From Bacteroidia bacterium (GTDB lineage Bacteria; Bacteroidota; Bacteroidia; JABEUT01): DNA of 9,055 bases. The position numbers and the translations under genes are program-made. The notes beneath the pieces were generated by a model, which saw nothing but the letters and a program-made list of their open reading frames with translations, made no database searches and had not been told where the DNA came from. The stretch is from contig JABEUT010000264.1 in the NCBI GenBank assembly GCA_013044305.1, forward strand, positions 1 through 9,055. The letters run 5' to 3'. Position 1 is the stretch's first letter. Every line of letters begins with the position of its first letter. Positions 1-7,670 of this stretch are shown in pieces.

Positions 1-72
1 ACACACTATAATTACTTCGCAAAACAAAATTTAAACAGTTTCCAATTATTTAACAGATATAGGCAACACGGC

Positions 73-100
73 TTGTCATCCCTACATTTTCGTATTTTCG
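73..100 (+). promoter_or_regulatory. Weak Bacteroidota-type promoter candidate for proS
   Basis: TATTTTCG at 93-100 differs by one base from the Bacteroidota -7 consensus TAnnTTTG, and a TTG at 73-75 lies 17 bp upstream as a possible -33 element. The implied start of transcription would leave a leader of about 25-30 nt before proS. The -7 box is imperfect and the spacing slightly short, so this is only a candidate. Confidence 0.25.
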
Positions 101-133
101 CCCGAAATTGTAAATACAAAACCAGAAGAACCG

Positions 134-1603
134 ATGAGCAAGGTAATAACACCCAGGGAAAAGGATTATTCGCAGTGGTACAACGATATTGTTATTAAAG
201 CAGGCCTTGCCGATTATTCGGCGGTGCGCGGATGTATGGTTATTAAGCCGTATGGTTTTGCGATATGGGAAAAAATACAGAGCATACTCGACGGTAAGTT
301 CAAGGCGACAGGGCATTCAAACGCCTATTTCCCGTTATTTATCCCAAAGTCTTTTTTTTCGCGGGAAGCGGCGCACGTGGAGGGCTTTGCAAAAGAATGC
401 GCCATTGTAACGCATTACAGGCTGAAAAACAGCGACAAGGGACTTGTGGTGGATGAAGACGCCCGCCTCGAGGAGGAACTGATAGTACGCCCTACCTCCG
501 AAACCATAATCTGGAATACCTATAAAGGATGGATCCAATCGTACCGCGACCTGCCGCTGCTGATAAATCAATGGGCCAATGTGGTGCGCTGGGAAATGCG
601 CACAAGGCTCTTTCTCCGCACATCGGAGTTTTTATGGCAGGAAGGGCACACAGCACACTCCAATAAAGAGGAAGCAATTGCCGAAACGCTAAAAATACTG
701 GATATTTATGCCGACTTTGCGCAGGAATGGATGGGTATGCCGGTAATTAAAGGTACCAAAACCGAAAATGAACGGTTTGCGGGCGCGGTGGAAACCTACT
801 GTATAGAAGCGCTGATGCAAGACGGCAAAGCCCTGCAAGCCGGCACCTCACATTTCCTCGGCCAGAACTTTGCCAAAGCCTTCGATGTAACTTTTTTGAA
901 CAAAGAAGGCGTATCGGAATATGTGTGGGCCACCTCATGGGGGGTATCTACAAGGCTTATGGGCGCACTTGTAATGCAGCACTCCGACAATGAAGGGCTT
1001 GTGCTGCCGCCCCTGCTGGCGCCCATACAGGTGGTAATAGTGCCTATTTACAGGGAATTTGAACAACTGGCGAAGATAAATGAAGCAATACAGCCTTTAC
1101 TGAAGGAACTGGAAGGCGCCGGTATAAGGGTAAAATACGATAATGATGACAAACATACTCCGGGATGGAAATTTGCCGAATATGAGCTTAAAGGCATACC
1201 TGTAAGAATGGGCCTGGGACCAAGGGATCTGGAAAACGGAACCATAGAGGTGGTAAGGCGCGATACGCGGCAGAAAGAGAACATAAAACTATCGCAGGCG
1301 CTTGAACACGTTAAGTCTCTTCTGGATCAGATACAGACCAGCCTCTACGAAAAAGCCCTCGCTTTTCAAACTGGCAGCACAACCCGTGTAAACGATTTTG
1401 CCGAGTTCAGGCAGGTATTGGATGGGAAAGGAGGATTTGTGCTTGCCCACTGGGACGGCACCAGGGAAACCGAAGAGAAGATAAAGGAAGAAACCAAAGC
1501 AACCATTCGCTGCATACCGTTAAATAATCCCAAAGAGGAAGGAAAATGTGTTTACAGCGGAAAACCCTCGCAGCAAAGGGTTATATTTGCAAAGGCATAT
1601 TGA
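134..1603 (+). CDS. proS: Prolyl-tRNA synthetase, archaeal/eukaryote-like (type 3)
   Basis: Charges tRNA-Pro with proline in the cytoplasm (class II aminoacyl-tRNA synthetase). The 489-residue length fits the short type that lacks the bacterial editing insertion. Visible landmarks: motif 1 region with NAYFPLFIP near residues 63-71; RPTSET (119-124), whose TSE is typical of proline binding; motif 2 from RWE (152-154) through RTSEFLWQEGHTAH (162-175); GTSHFLGQNF (237-246); motif 3 with the expected arginine R274 in GVSTRLMGAL. The anticodon-binding domain follows from about 297, then a C-terminal domain ending in FAKAY. The terminal tyrosine is a hallmark of this type. Only two cysteines (C460, C472) are visible in that last domain, so the four-Cys zinc site of the Thermus enzyme is probably absent. 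The start at 134 gives the normal N-terminus; AGAAGAA upstream is a weak ribosome site at best. Confidence 0.97.
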   Translation: MSKVITPREKDYSQWYNDIVIKAGLADYSAVRGCMVIKPYGFAIWEKIQSILDGKFKATGHSNAYFPLFIPKSFFSREAAHVEGFAKECAIVTHYRLKNSDKGLVVDEDARLEEELIVRPTSETIIWNTYKGWIQSYRDLPLLINQWANVVRWEMRTRLFLRTSEFLWQEGHTAHSNKEEAIAETLKILDIYADFAQEWMGMPVIKGTKTENERFAGAVETYCIEALMQDGKALQAGTSHFLGQNFAKAFDVTFLNKEGVSEYVWATSWGVSTRLMGALVMQHSDNEGLVLPPLLAPIQVVIVPIYREFEQLAKINEAIQPLLKELEGAGIRVKYDNDDKHTPGWKFAEYELKGIPVRMGLGPRDLENGTIEVVRRDTRQKENIKLSQALEHVKSLLDQIQTSLYEKALAFQTGSTTRVNDFAEFRQVLDGKGGFVLAHWDGTRETEEKIKEETKATIRCIPLNNPKEEGKCVYSGKPSQQRVIFAKAY

Positions 1604-1670
1604 TTAAAAAAAAGCGGTTCTAAACTGGATAGATGAATACCAGAATTAAAATTCTTCAATAGGTAACCTA

Positions 1671-2363
1671 ATGGAAAACAAATCGCCGGAAAGCCTAATA
1701 ATAAAGCTGCTCAAGGAGAAGACCTGCGTTCAGCTCGACGTAAGGCAGCGTACGGTTGAAATTTTCCGCGATATGAAAGAGGTGCTTAAAGACCTCGCCC
1801 ACAACCTGTCGCAGAAAACTGCAGCCTTTGATAAGCGCATTGTTATTCAGTATAAAGAGAAAAGCGAATTCGAGGTTAACCTTACCATCGCCGAAGATGT
1901 GCTTGTTTTCTATATGCAAAGCAATATTTTCACCTTCGACCGGTCGCACCCTGTATGGCAAGCATCATACCTGAAGAATAACGAGGCTAACGCTTACTGC
2001 GGTACCATTAGTATCTATAACTTTCTTAGCGATTCATTCAGGTATAACCGGACTTCAGACCTCGGTTACCTGATAGCACGTATATTCGTAAACCGTGAAT
2101 CCCATTTTTTTGCAGAAGGTAAGAGGCAACTGGGATTCCTGTACAACCATTTTTCTACTGCCGTGCTCGACAAGGCTGCTATAGCCGACCTGATTAATTC
2201 CGCAATCCTTTACACCCTCGACTTCAGCCCCTTTGTTCCACCCTTCGATAACGTAAAAGAAGTAAGCGTGTCGGTTATGGAAGAAGAGAGCAACAAAATG
2301 CAGATACAAACCGGCAAGCGTCTCGGTTTCAGATTTAACGCCGATAACGACCAGATTTCGTAA
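1671..2363 (+). CDS. Conserved-looking protein of unknown function, 230 aa
   Basis: I do not recognise a named domain. The product is soluble: no signal peptide, no membrane segment, a mixed-charge N-terminus (MENKSPESLIIKLL) and a C-terminus ending in NADNDQIS. The central part is rich in aromatic residues, with short blocks that look constrained: FTFDRSHPVW around residues 88-97, YCGTISIYNFLSD around 109-121, LGYLIARIFVNRESHFFAEGKRQLGFLYNHF over about 132-162. Codon use resembles proS, and the frame is open for 693 bp, so it is very probably a real gene. It starts 67 bp after proS in the same direction and may be cotranscribed; the gap has only a 5-bp inverted repeat (1643-1654) and no clear terminator or promoter. 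Function is open; proximity to proS does not by itself imply a role in translation. Confidence 0.85.
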   Translation: MENKSPESLIIKLLKEKTCVQLDVRQRTVEIFRDMKEVLKDLAHNLSQKTAAFDKRIVIQYKEKSEFEVNLTIAEDVLVFYMQSNIFTFDRSHPVWQASYLKNNEANAYCGTISIYNFLSDSFRYNRTSDLGYLIARIFVNRESHFFAEGKRQLGFLYNHFSTAVLDKAAIADLINSAILYTLDFSPFVPPFDNVKEVSVSVMEEESNKMQIQTGKRLGFRFNADNDQIS

Positions 2364-2406
2364 ACCTGAATAAGGCACCCTCCGCAACCCACCCCTATAG
2401 CATAAC

Positions 2407-2443
2407 CCTCCCCTCAAATGGAGGAAATACCCAACCTTTTGGG
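2407..2443. repeat. Two small adjacent inverted repeats after the 230-aa gene
   Basis: CCTCC (2407-2411) pairs with GGAGG (2420-2424) across an 8-nt loop, and CCCAA (2430-2434) pairs with TTGGG (2439-2443) across the loop CCTT. They begin about 45 bp after the stop of the upstream gene. Neither is followed by a T tract, so they are not textbook intrinsic terminators. The C-rich start (CCCACCCCT near 2389-2397, then CCCTCCCCTC) resembles degenerate intergenic repeat remnants. Function unknown. Confidence 0.4.
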
Positions 2444-2483
2444 CAATTGCTTCGTCTCTGTAATAGACAGAAGGCAGTATTAA

Positions 2484-2496
2484 CGCAACCTTTGCG
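2484..2496. repeat. Hairpin CGCAA-CCT-TTGCG inside a wider imperfect palindrome
   Basis: A perfect 5-bp stem with a 3-nt loop. It is flanked by TTAACG (2480-2485) and CGTTAA (2511-2516), which are also inverted repeats, so the region can fold in alternative ways. It lies in the 415-bp stretch between the 230-aa gene and uppP. It could be an operator or a transcript-end structure; the sequence does not decide. Confidence 0.3.
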
Positions 2497-2498
2497 CC

Positions 2499-2528
2499 TT
2501 GTTAATGAAACGTTAAATATGAAGTTTG
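2499..2528 (+). promoter_or_regulatory. Weak promoter candidate upstream of the small ORF
   Basis: TTG at 2499-2501 is followed after exactly 19 bp by GAAGTTTG (2521-2528), one mismatch from TAnnTTTG. This is the spacing expected for Bacteroidota promoters. Transcription would begin near 2535 and could cover the possible microprotein and uppP. Confidence 0.28.
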
Positions 2529-2612
2529 CTTAAAAACGCATTAAACCTGACAAGAACATTAAGGTCATATACAATAATTGGAACAGAAACTAAAGTTTTA
2601 ACCTGCAAATAC

Positions 2613-2720
2613 ATGACGGCAATGAAAAACAGCGAAACCATAGGAGCTTGCTGCTATCTGGCTGTACTGCTGGCATATTTTTGTTACATTATCTACCAGG
2701 CTGTTGAAATGTTGAATTAA
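2613..2720 (+). CDS. Possible single-pass membrane microprotein, 35 aa
   Basis: A short reading frame from ATG 2613 (or ATG 2622, 32 aa) encodes a polar N-terminus (MTAMKNSET), a hydrophobic stretch of about 18-20 residues (GACCYLAVLLAYFCYIIY) and a short acidic tail ending VEMLN. The frame stays open upstream to a TTG at 2526, but that extension looks ordinary and ATG 2613 is the more natural start. No Shine-Dalgarno site is seen, as for neighbouring genes. It ends 58 bp before uppP, on the same strand, so it may be carried on the uppP transcript. I recognise no family. One-helix proteins of this size are common but also arise by chance, so this is a candidate only. Confidence 0.3.
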   Translation: MTAMKNSETIGACCYLAVLLAYFCYIIYQAVEMLN

Positions 2721-2738
2721 GGGGTGAGGTTATTTTTA

Positions 2739-2746
2739 TATTTTTG
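2739..2746 (+). promoter_or_regulatory. Bacteroidota -7 box upstream of uppP
   Basis: TATTTTTG matches TAnnTTTG exactly and lies 32 bp before the uppP start codon, leaving a leader of about 25 nt. A TTG at 2712-2714 is 24 bp upstream, a little far for a -33 element. The T-rich context raises the chance of a random match. Confidence 0.45.
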
Positions 2747-2778
2747 CAGCCTGCAAAATAACAGTAACAAAAAATCTG

Positions 2779-3573
2779 ATGTCCATCTGGCAGGCAATCG
2801 TATTGGGAATTTTAGAAGGTATTAGTGAGTTTCTGCCTGTTTCCTCAACCGGGCACATGATCATAGCATCGTCGGTGATGGGAATTGTAAGCAGCGATTT
2901 TACAAAAACCTTCACAGTGGCGGTGCAGTTCGGAGCCATACTGTCGGTAATAGTGCTTTACGGTAAACGTTTTTTTCAAAATCTCTCTCTTTACATTAAG
3001 CTCTTCATTGCCTTTTTGCCGGCCGCGGTAATAGGGTTCCTTTTCATACACCTGATAGACGAAATGCTTGGAAGCGTTATAACAGTAGGCGTCACCCTGC
3101 TGCTCGGAGGAGTTGTTTTACTTTTTGTAGATAACTGGTTCCGGCAGGCGGAGGAAGAACCAAACCGCGAAGTGAGCAATATGGATGCCTTGGTCATTGG
3201 ACTGTTTCAGGTAATATCCATGATTCCGGGAGTGTCGCGCTCCGCTGCTACCATAGTCGGGGGCTTGTCGCGCAACCTGAACCGCAAAACCTCCGCCGAA
3301 TTCTCATTTTTTCTTGCTGTACCTACCATGTTTGCCGCCACTTGTTTTAAATTATATAAATCGTACAAATCCGGAGGCGGCTTTACACATCATGAAATCC
3401 ACCTCCTGCTGATAGGCAATGCAGTGGCATTCGTTGTAGCCCTTATAGCAATTAAAGGCTTCATAACCTATCTTACCAAACACGGCTTTAAAATTTTCGG
3501 CTGGTACCGTATAGGCATCGGACTTATGGTTCTGTTCCTTTACTTCATAGGTTTTAAGATGGGAATGGTGTAA
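2779..3573 (+). CDS. uppP: Undecaprenyl-diphosphate phosphatase (BacA/UppP family)
   Basis: Integral membrane enzyme that removes a phosphate from undecaprenyl diphosphate, regenerating the lipid carrier for peptidoglycan and surface polysaccharide synthesis; overexpression in other bacteria gives bacitracin tolerance. The 264-residue length is normal. Family signatures are intact: the glutamate-rich N-terminal motif with E13 and E17, followed by PVSSTGH (20-26, His26), and the second motif PGVSRSAAT (150-158) with Arg154. Several hydrophobic helices are visible, for example about residues 47-60, 74-92, 97-117, 173-187, 209-229 and 240-258. The start at 2779 gives the usual N-terminus MSIWQAIVLG. 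No Shine-Dalgarno site is seen; a -7 box lies at 2739-2746. The next gene, on the same strand, begins 102 bp downstream. Confidence 0.96.
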   Translation: MSIWQAIVLGILEGISEFLPVSSTGHMIIASSVMGIVSSDFTKTFTVAVQFGAILSVIVLYGKRFFQNLSLYIKLFIAFLPAAVIGFLFIHLIDEMLGSVITVGVTLLLGGVVLLFVDNWFRQAEEEPNREVSNMDALVIGLFQVISMIPGVSRSAATIVGGLSRNLNRKTSAEFSFFLAVPTMFAATCFKLYKSYKSGGGFTHHEIHLLLIGNAVAFVVALIAIKGFITYLTKHGFKIFGWYRIGIGLMVLFLYFIGFKMGMV

Positions 3574-3590
3574 TAATCGGCCATAAGCAG

Positions 3591-3613
3591 AAAAGCAATA
3601 AGCCTCGCTTTTT
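3591..3613 (+). terminator. Weak terminator candidate after uppP
   Basis: AAAAGC (3591-3596) can pair with GCTTTT (3607-3612) over a 10-nt loop; alternatively AAGC (3600-3603) pairs with GCTT (3607-3610) around CTC, followed by TTT. Both stems are short, so termination would be weak. Confidence 0.25.
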
Positions 3614-3675
3614 AGAATAGCAAACCATTAAATATAATAATCATACAGCTTTTTCCGCTGAAAAAATGCCATACT

Positions 3676-6150
3676 ATGAAAAAGGTTTTACTGTTTTCGC
3701 TTCTTATCTTTCAATCTTTCATGTTCCTGCTTCAGGGGCAGGTAAGAACCCGCAGCTATGTTGCCGATGCTGAACTCGAATCGCGCAACCACAATGTAAA
3801 TTTCACACATCTGAAATTGAATGTTGCCTTTGAACCGGCAAAAAAGCTGGTAAAAGGCGATGTGGTGCTTGCATTTACACCGCTTAGCCAAAACACCGAT
3901 TCGATATGGCTTGACGGGATAAAAATGACCGTACTGCAGCTTACTCTGAACGGCAAAGACGCTAAATACCGCACCGACAGCGCCGGCATAACCATATACA
4001 CCGGCGGGGCGCTCCAATGGGAATCCAAGGACTCCCTTGAGATACAATACCAGTGCACCCCTGCCAGAGGGCTTTATTTTATTGGGTGGAACGATACAAC
4101 AGGGGTTTGCCGCAGGCAGATATGGAGCCAGGGCGAAGGCACCGATAACCGCTACTGGATACCTATGTACGACAACTGGAACAATAAGCTTCTGACTGAA
4201 ACAATCATCACATTCGATAAAAACTATGAGGTGTTGAGCAACGGAACACGCCTGAATGTGAAAGAAAATAAGGATGGCACCAAAACCTGGCATTATAAGA
4301 TGGAGCATCCGCAGGCACCCTACCTTATCATGATCGGAATAGGCAAGTATGAGGTGGATGAGCGCAAGACCAAATCAGGCCTGCCGGTGCATTTGTGGTA
4401 TTATCCCGACTGGAAGAACCGTGTGGTGCCAACCTACAGGTATGCAACGGAAATGATTGACTTTTACGAAAAGGAAATCGGGGTTAAGTTCGGCTGGGAA
4501 AGCTACTCGCAGATACCCGTGCAGGACTTCCTGTACGGAGCCATGGAAAATACAACAGCTACCGTTTACGGCGATTTTCTTATGGTGGATGATCGCAGCT
4601 ATCTTGACAGGAATTATATAGGAGTGGATGCCCACGAACTTGCCCACCAATGGTTCGGCGATCTGGTTACATGCCGCACTTCTGCCAGCATGTGGCTGCA
4701 TGAAAGCTTTGCAACGTATTACAGCTCGCTGTTCGACCTTGATATGTTCGGTCAGGATTACTTCGACTGGGAAAGAAGAGGATTTGAAAACGCCGCTATT
4801 ACAGAGAACAAGAAGAACACCTACCCCATAGGCAGCAGCTTGGGCGGCACTACCCGTATTTACCCGCAGGGCGCTTTCGTGCTCAATATGCTTAAGTATG
4901 TGGCGGGCGGCAGGGAAATATACAATAAAGCCATAAAATACTATCTCGAAAAGCATAAGTACCAGAATGTGGAATCGAACGACCTGCTTAAAGCCTTTGA
5001 GGAAACAACAGGGATGGGGCTGCATTGGTTCTGGAACGAGTGGATATACAGGAGCGGCGAGCCCGATTACAATGTATCTATTAGCAGGCTTGGCAGCAAT
5101 CCGGAACATGGGCCTGTTGAAATATCGGTTACACAACAACAGGAGCTCACAGAACTTACGGGACTGCCTGCCTCTGCCGACGACACCAGGCCTTCCGGGC
5201 TTTTTAAGATGCCAGTTGTTTTCGAAATTCATTACAAGGATGGCAGTGTGGATAAAAAGCAGGTATGGATTGAAAAGCAAAATGAAAAAGTACTGTTTGA
5301 AAACAATGGCGGCAAGGAGGTGGATTTTGTGCTTTTCGACCCCGGAAACCAGATAATGAAAACGGTTACCTTCCACAAAACATTTGCCATGCTTAAAGCA
5401 CAGGCCCTCCGCGCCGGAAACGTACTGGACAGATATGATGCCGTGGCAGCCATGCAGCCCTTGGCACTGGCTGATAAAAGGGCTGCGTTAATTGAAATAT
5501 ACAACAAAGAAACATTTCATGCGGTAAAAGACGAAATTGTCGCTCAGCTAATTGACGATACGGCACCCGACAGCCGTAAGATTATACACAACGCCATACA
5601 TGATAAAGACGTAAACGTGCGAAAGTCAACTCTGGCCAATGTTAAAACCATACCGGCCGATTTACTTCCTGATTATGAAACCCTGGTGAACGACTCTTCA
5701 TATAATGTAGTGGCAACTGTACTCGATCTGCTTTATGCCTCTAATCCGCAGGGGATGCCAAAGTACCTGCAGGCCTTAAAGGGCGTAAGCGGAACGGTAG
5801 GCAGGAATGTAGAGGTGAAGTGGCTTGAACTGTCGGCTGCCACCGCCACCGGACAGGACAAAGGACAGTTCATCCAAAAGCTTGTTGACTACACCGGAAA
5901 CTCCTATGAATTCATCACGCGGATAAATGCCATGAACGCCTTAAAGAGGCTCGATTATTTTGACATGCCCTTACTGGCTAATCTCGTGAACGCTGCCGAA
6001 AATGAAAATGGAAGGCTTGCAGGGCCTGCAACAGAGCACATTGAAATGTGGTACGGGCAGGATGCAAGAAAGGGTGTAATTGCCTCGTACCTCAAAGCCC
6101 GTATCAACGATCCGGCTATGCCACGTGCGCTTAAGCTTATGGCCGAATAA
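3676..6150 (+). CDS. Exported M1-family zinc aminopeptidase with HEAT-like C-terminus
   Basis: Removes N-terminal residues from peptides, probably in the periplasm or at the cell surface. Residues 1-22 form a signal peptide (lysines at 2-3, hydrophobic core, likely cleavage near LLQG/Q at 21-22). A beta-rich N-terminal domain (about 35-240) precedes the catalytic domain. That domain carries GAMEN (288-292) for substrate N-terminus recognition, HELAH (320-324) and the third zinc ligand E343 in WLHES, exactly 18 residues after HEXXH. Tyr396 in IYPQGAF matches the transition-state tyrosine. After about 570 comes a helical region with HEAT-like repeats (for example HDKDVNVRKSTLANV, 642-656), in place of the longer C-terminus of PepN or ERAP. 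The C-terminus (ALKLMAE) shows no type IX secretion sorting domain. An AT-rich hairpin (3650-3665) lies just before the start. The gene converges on rsmD. Confidence 0.95.
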   Translation: MKKVLLFSLLIFQSFMFLLQGQVRTRSYVADAELESRNHNVNFTHLKLNVAFEPAKKLVKGDVVLAFTPLSQNTDSIWLDGIKMTVLQLTLNGKDAKYRTDSAGITIYTGGALQWESKDSLEIQYQCTPARGLYFIGWNDTTGVCRRQIWSQGEGTDNRYWIPMYDNWNNKLLTETIITFDKNYEVLSNGTRLNVKENKDGTKTWHYKMEHPQAPYLIMIGIGKYEVDERKTKSGLPVHLWYYPDWKNRVVPTYRYATEMIDFYEKEIGVKFGWESYSQIPVQDFLYGAMENTTATVYGDFLMVDDRSYLDRNYIGVDAHELAHQWFGDLVTCRTSASMWLHESFATYYSSLFDLDMFGQDYFDWERRGFENAAITENKKNTYPIGSSLGGTTRIYPQGAFVLNMLKYVAGGREIYNKAIKYYLEKHKYQNVESNDLLKAFEETTGMGLHWFWNEWIYRSGEPDYNVSISRLGSNPEHGPVEISVTQQQELTELTGLPASADDTRPSGLFKMPVVFEIHYKDGSVDKKQVWIEKQNEKVLFENNGGKEVDFVLFDPGNQIMKTVTFHKTFAMLKAQALRAGNVLDRYDAVAAMQPLALADKRAALIEIYNKETFHAVKDEIVAQLIDDTAPDSRKIIHNAIHDKDVNVRKSTLANVKTIPADLLPDYETLVNDSSYNVVATVLDLLYASNPQGMPKYLQALKGVSGTVGRNVEVKWLELSAATATGQDKGQFIQKLVDYTGNSYEFITRINAMNALKRLDYFDMPLLANLVNAAENENGRLAGPATEHIEMWYGQDARKGVIASYLKARINDPAMPRALKLMAE

Positions 6151-6159
6151 CTGTTGCTG

Positions 6160-6177
6160 ATGTTTCTAATGAAACAT
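6160..6177. terminator. Hairpin between convergent genes, possible bidirectional terminator
   Basis: ATGTTTC (6160-6166) and GAAACAT (6171-6177) form a perfect 7-bp stem with a TAAT loop, inside the 36-bp gap between the M1 peptidase stop (6150) and the rsmD stop (6187). The position suits a shared terminator. The stem is AT-rich and has no T tract on either side, so its strength is doubtful. Confidence 0.4.
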
Positions 6178-6186
6178 GATTGCATA

Positions 6187-6738
6187 CTAAACAGTTCCTG
6201 CCCTGTCCTTTTCATCAAAAAAGGAAAAGTTTACCTCACCATATTTCCGTTGTTCTGTAAAAAAGGGCAGAGCGCCGAAGTTTGTCCGGCGCGAATGCTC
6301 CACTACAAGCAGCCCGTCTTCCCTTAGCAAGTGCTTCTCGAATATGAGCTTTACCAGTAATTCATAATGCCGATAGTTGTAGGGAGGGTCGGCAATAATG
6401 AGCGACCACTTTTCTTTGGTATTCCTCAAAAATGTAACAGCATCGGCGTGCACCGTTCTTATCAGGGGCAGTTTTAAACTGTCGGCATTCTGGCGTATAA
6501 GCTTGCAGTTCTGCCTGTCTAAATCCACTGCCGTAATAGTTTTTGCGCCACGTGAGGCAAGTTCAAAGCTGATGCTGCCCGTACCTGCAAATAATTCAAG
6601 GGCATCGCAGGTTTCCCATTGAATGCGGTTATTCAAAATGTTGAACAAGGCCTGCTTCGCCTTATTGGTCGTAGGGCGCAAATTCAGTTTTGTGTCCGGC
6701 ACATGAAGCCCCTTCAACTCTCCTCCTGTTATCCGCAT
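6187..6738 (-). CDS. rsmD: 16S rRNA guanine-N2 methyltransferase (RsmD family)
   Basis: Methylates a guanine of 16S rRNA (G966 in E. coli numbering) during small-subunit assembly, using S-adenosylmethionine. The 183-residue product starts with the typical MRITGGELKG and has LRPTTNKAKQALFNIL (20-35). The SAM-binding motif I is ALELFAGTGSISFEL (46-60). The acidic motif II is AVDLD (70-74), and the catalytic DPPY is at 117-120 in IIADPPYNY. VVEHSR (145-150) is also family-like. It lies 61 bp downstream of the DUF3822 gene on the same strand, an order I associate with Bacteroidota. It is the last gene of the minus-strand group, facing the M1 peptidase. The 61-bp gap contains no exact TAnnTTTG box, so it is probably expressed from upstream promoters. 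Confidence 0.95.
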   Translation of the reverse strand: MRITGGELKGLHVPDTKLNLRPTTNKAKQALFNILNNRIQWETCDALELFAGTGSISFELASRGAKTITAVDLDRQNCKLIRQNADSLKLPLIRTVHADAVTFLRNTKEKWSLIIADPPYNYRHYELLVKLIFEKHLLREDGLLVVEHSRRTNFGALPFFTEQRKYGEVNFSFFDEKDRAGTV

Positions 6739-6799
6739 TCAGGTAATTTGGTATTGTATTTTCCTTTCGGTATGTTCCTTATTAATAATTTAAAATGCC

Positions 6800-7654
6800 C
6801 TATAGCGCTAAATACTGCATAAAAAGTGACTGGCAGCTTTTTACCGGCAATTTGCCCAGTGCGGGAGCAAATGCCTGTCCGGCTGGCATAGCGCCTTGCC
6901 CTACGTTGTGTATGTATCTGCCGGTGCTGTTCATTATTTCATCGGTTGCCTCGCCGTAAAAATAACAATCCGCCTTACGGCTGTCGAACTGCAATTGTTC
7001 GTAAACCCAAAGCAGGTAGTAGAGAAAATCATTTGCGCTTTCATAATAAAACCTGTTGTATAGCATAAGGGCGCCGTTCTGCAAGGCCGCCACATCCATA
7101 TACTTCCCGAAAATTGCCGTATGCACACCGGTACTGGCGGTGCCCTTGTACAGTATCAGAAGGTATTCCATAAAGATGCTGGAGTGGTGCCGGCATGCCG
7201 CATTCGGAAAACGATCTTTCAATGCCGACAGCATACCTGTATCTACAGTATAGAGATTGTAGCTGTCGAGGCTTTTGATATAATCGGAGCATGGGGTTTC
7301 CTTATTTTTTGCCAGTTGCGGCAGGGCAAGGTATTCGGTAAGCAGTTCCTTTCTGTAAAAGGCTGCAGGAGTTAGTATGGCGCTGTTTGGGGTGAACACC
7401 GCCGACACCCCGTCAAAAGAAGACGCAAAAATATCGTCCTTAAGAATGCCTTTCAGGTTGTTTTCCTTTGCGCTTAGCGGAATACGGCAAAAAGCGATAT
7501 AAGTATCACTGTGCTTGTCAAGCACACATGCCACCAGTTCGGAGTCTCTTACCTCAAGCGACAAATGCAGGCTTCTGTTCCGTAAAGGGAATTTTTCGCC
7601 GCTTAATAATTCATCGCGGCGTATCTTATTCTGGGGAGCTGTATGGGTAGCCAT
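6800..7654 (-). CDS. DUF3822 family protein, 284 aa
   Basis: A cytoplasmic protein of unknown function from a family I know mainly from Bacteroidota, usually directly upstream of rsmD as here. The assignment rests on the early beta-strand pattern LHLSLEVRDSELVACVLD (29-46), followed by TYIAFCRIPL (51-60), on the central FTPNSAILTPAAFY (87-100), and on the later block NRFYYESANDFLYYLLWVYEQL (200-221), then YFYGEA (231-236). The first part is reminiscent of an actin/ASKHA-like fold, which is inference only. No signal peptide or membrane helix is seen. The ATG at 7654 is the only early methionine and is preceded almost directly by GGGAGA, too close for a normal ribosome site. The DUF190 stop is 16 bp upstream. 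A -7-like box (7663-7670) overlaps that gap. Confidence 0.75.
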   Translation of the reverse strand: MATHTAPQNKIRRDELLSGEKFPLRNRSLHLSLEVRDSELVACVLDKHSDTYIAFCRIPLSAKENNLKGILKDDIFASSFDGVSAVFTPNSAILTPAAFYRKELLTEYLALPQLAKNKETPCSDYIKSLDSYNLYTVDTGMLSALKDRFPNAACRHHSSIFMEYLLILYKGTASTGVHTAIFGKYMDVAALQNGALMLYNRFYYESANDFLYYLLWVYEQLQFDSRKADCYFYGEATDEIMNSTGRYIHNVGQGAMPAGQAFAPALGKLPVKSCQSLFMQYLAL

Positions 7655-7662
7655 TCTCCCAA

Positions 7663-7670
7663 CAAATATA
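7663..7670 (-). promoter_or_regulatory. Internal -7 box just before the DUF3822 gene
   Basis: On the minus strand TATATTTG matches TAnnTTTG exactly. It ends only 8 bp before the start codon at 7654, so any transcript would have almost no leader. No clear TTG/TTTG -33 element is found at the right distance. If real it separates DUF3822-rsmD expression from the fluoride operon. Confidence 0.35.

Noticed and set aside
1643..1654. GAATT-AA-AATTC inverted repeat after proS as a terminator
   Set aside because: Only 5 AT-rich pairs with a 2-nt loop and no T tract; not credible as a terminator.
3688..4308. 206-codon antisense frame at the start of the M1 gene
   Set aside because: Lies opposite the signal peptide and N-terminal domain of a clear gene, with no start context or family resemblance.
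4375..5376. 333-codon open frame on the minus strand inside the M1 aminopeptidase gene
   Set aside because: The plus-strand frame carries HELAH, GAMEN and the full family layout; the antisense product shows no recognisable motif and is a shadow of biased codon use.
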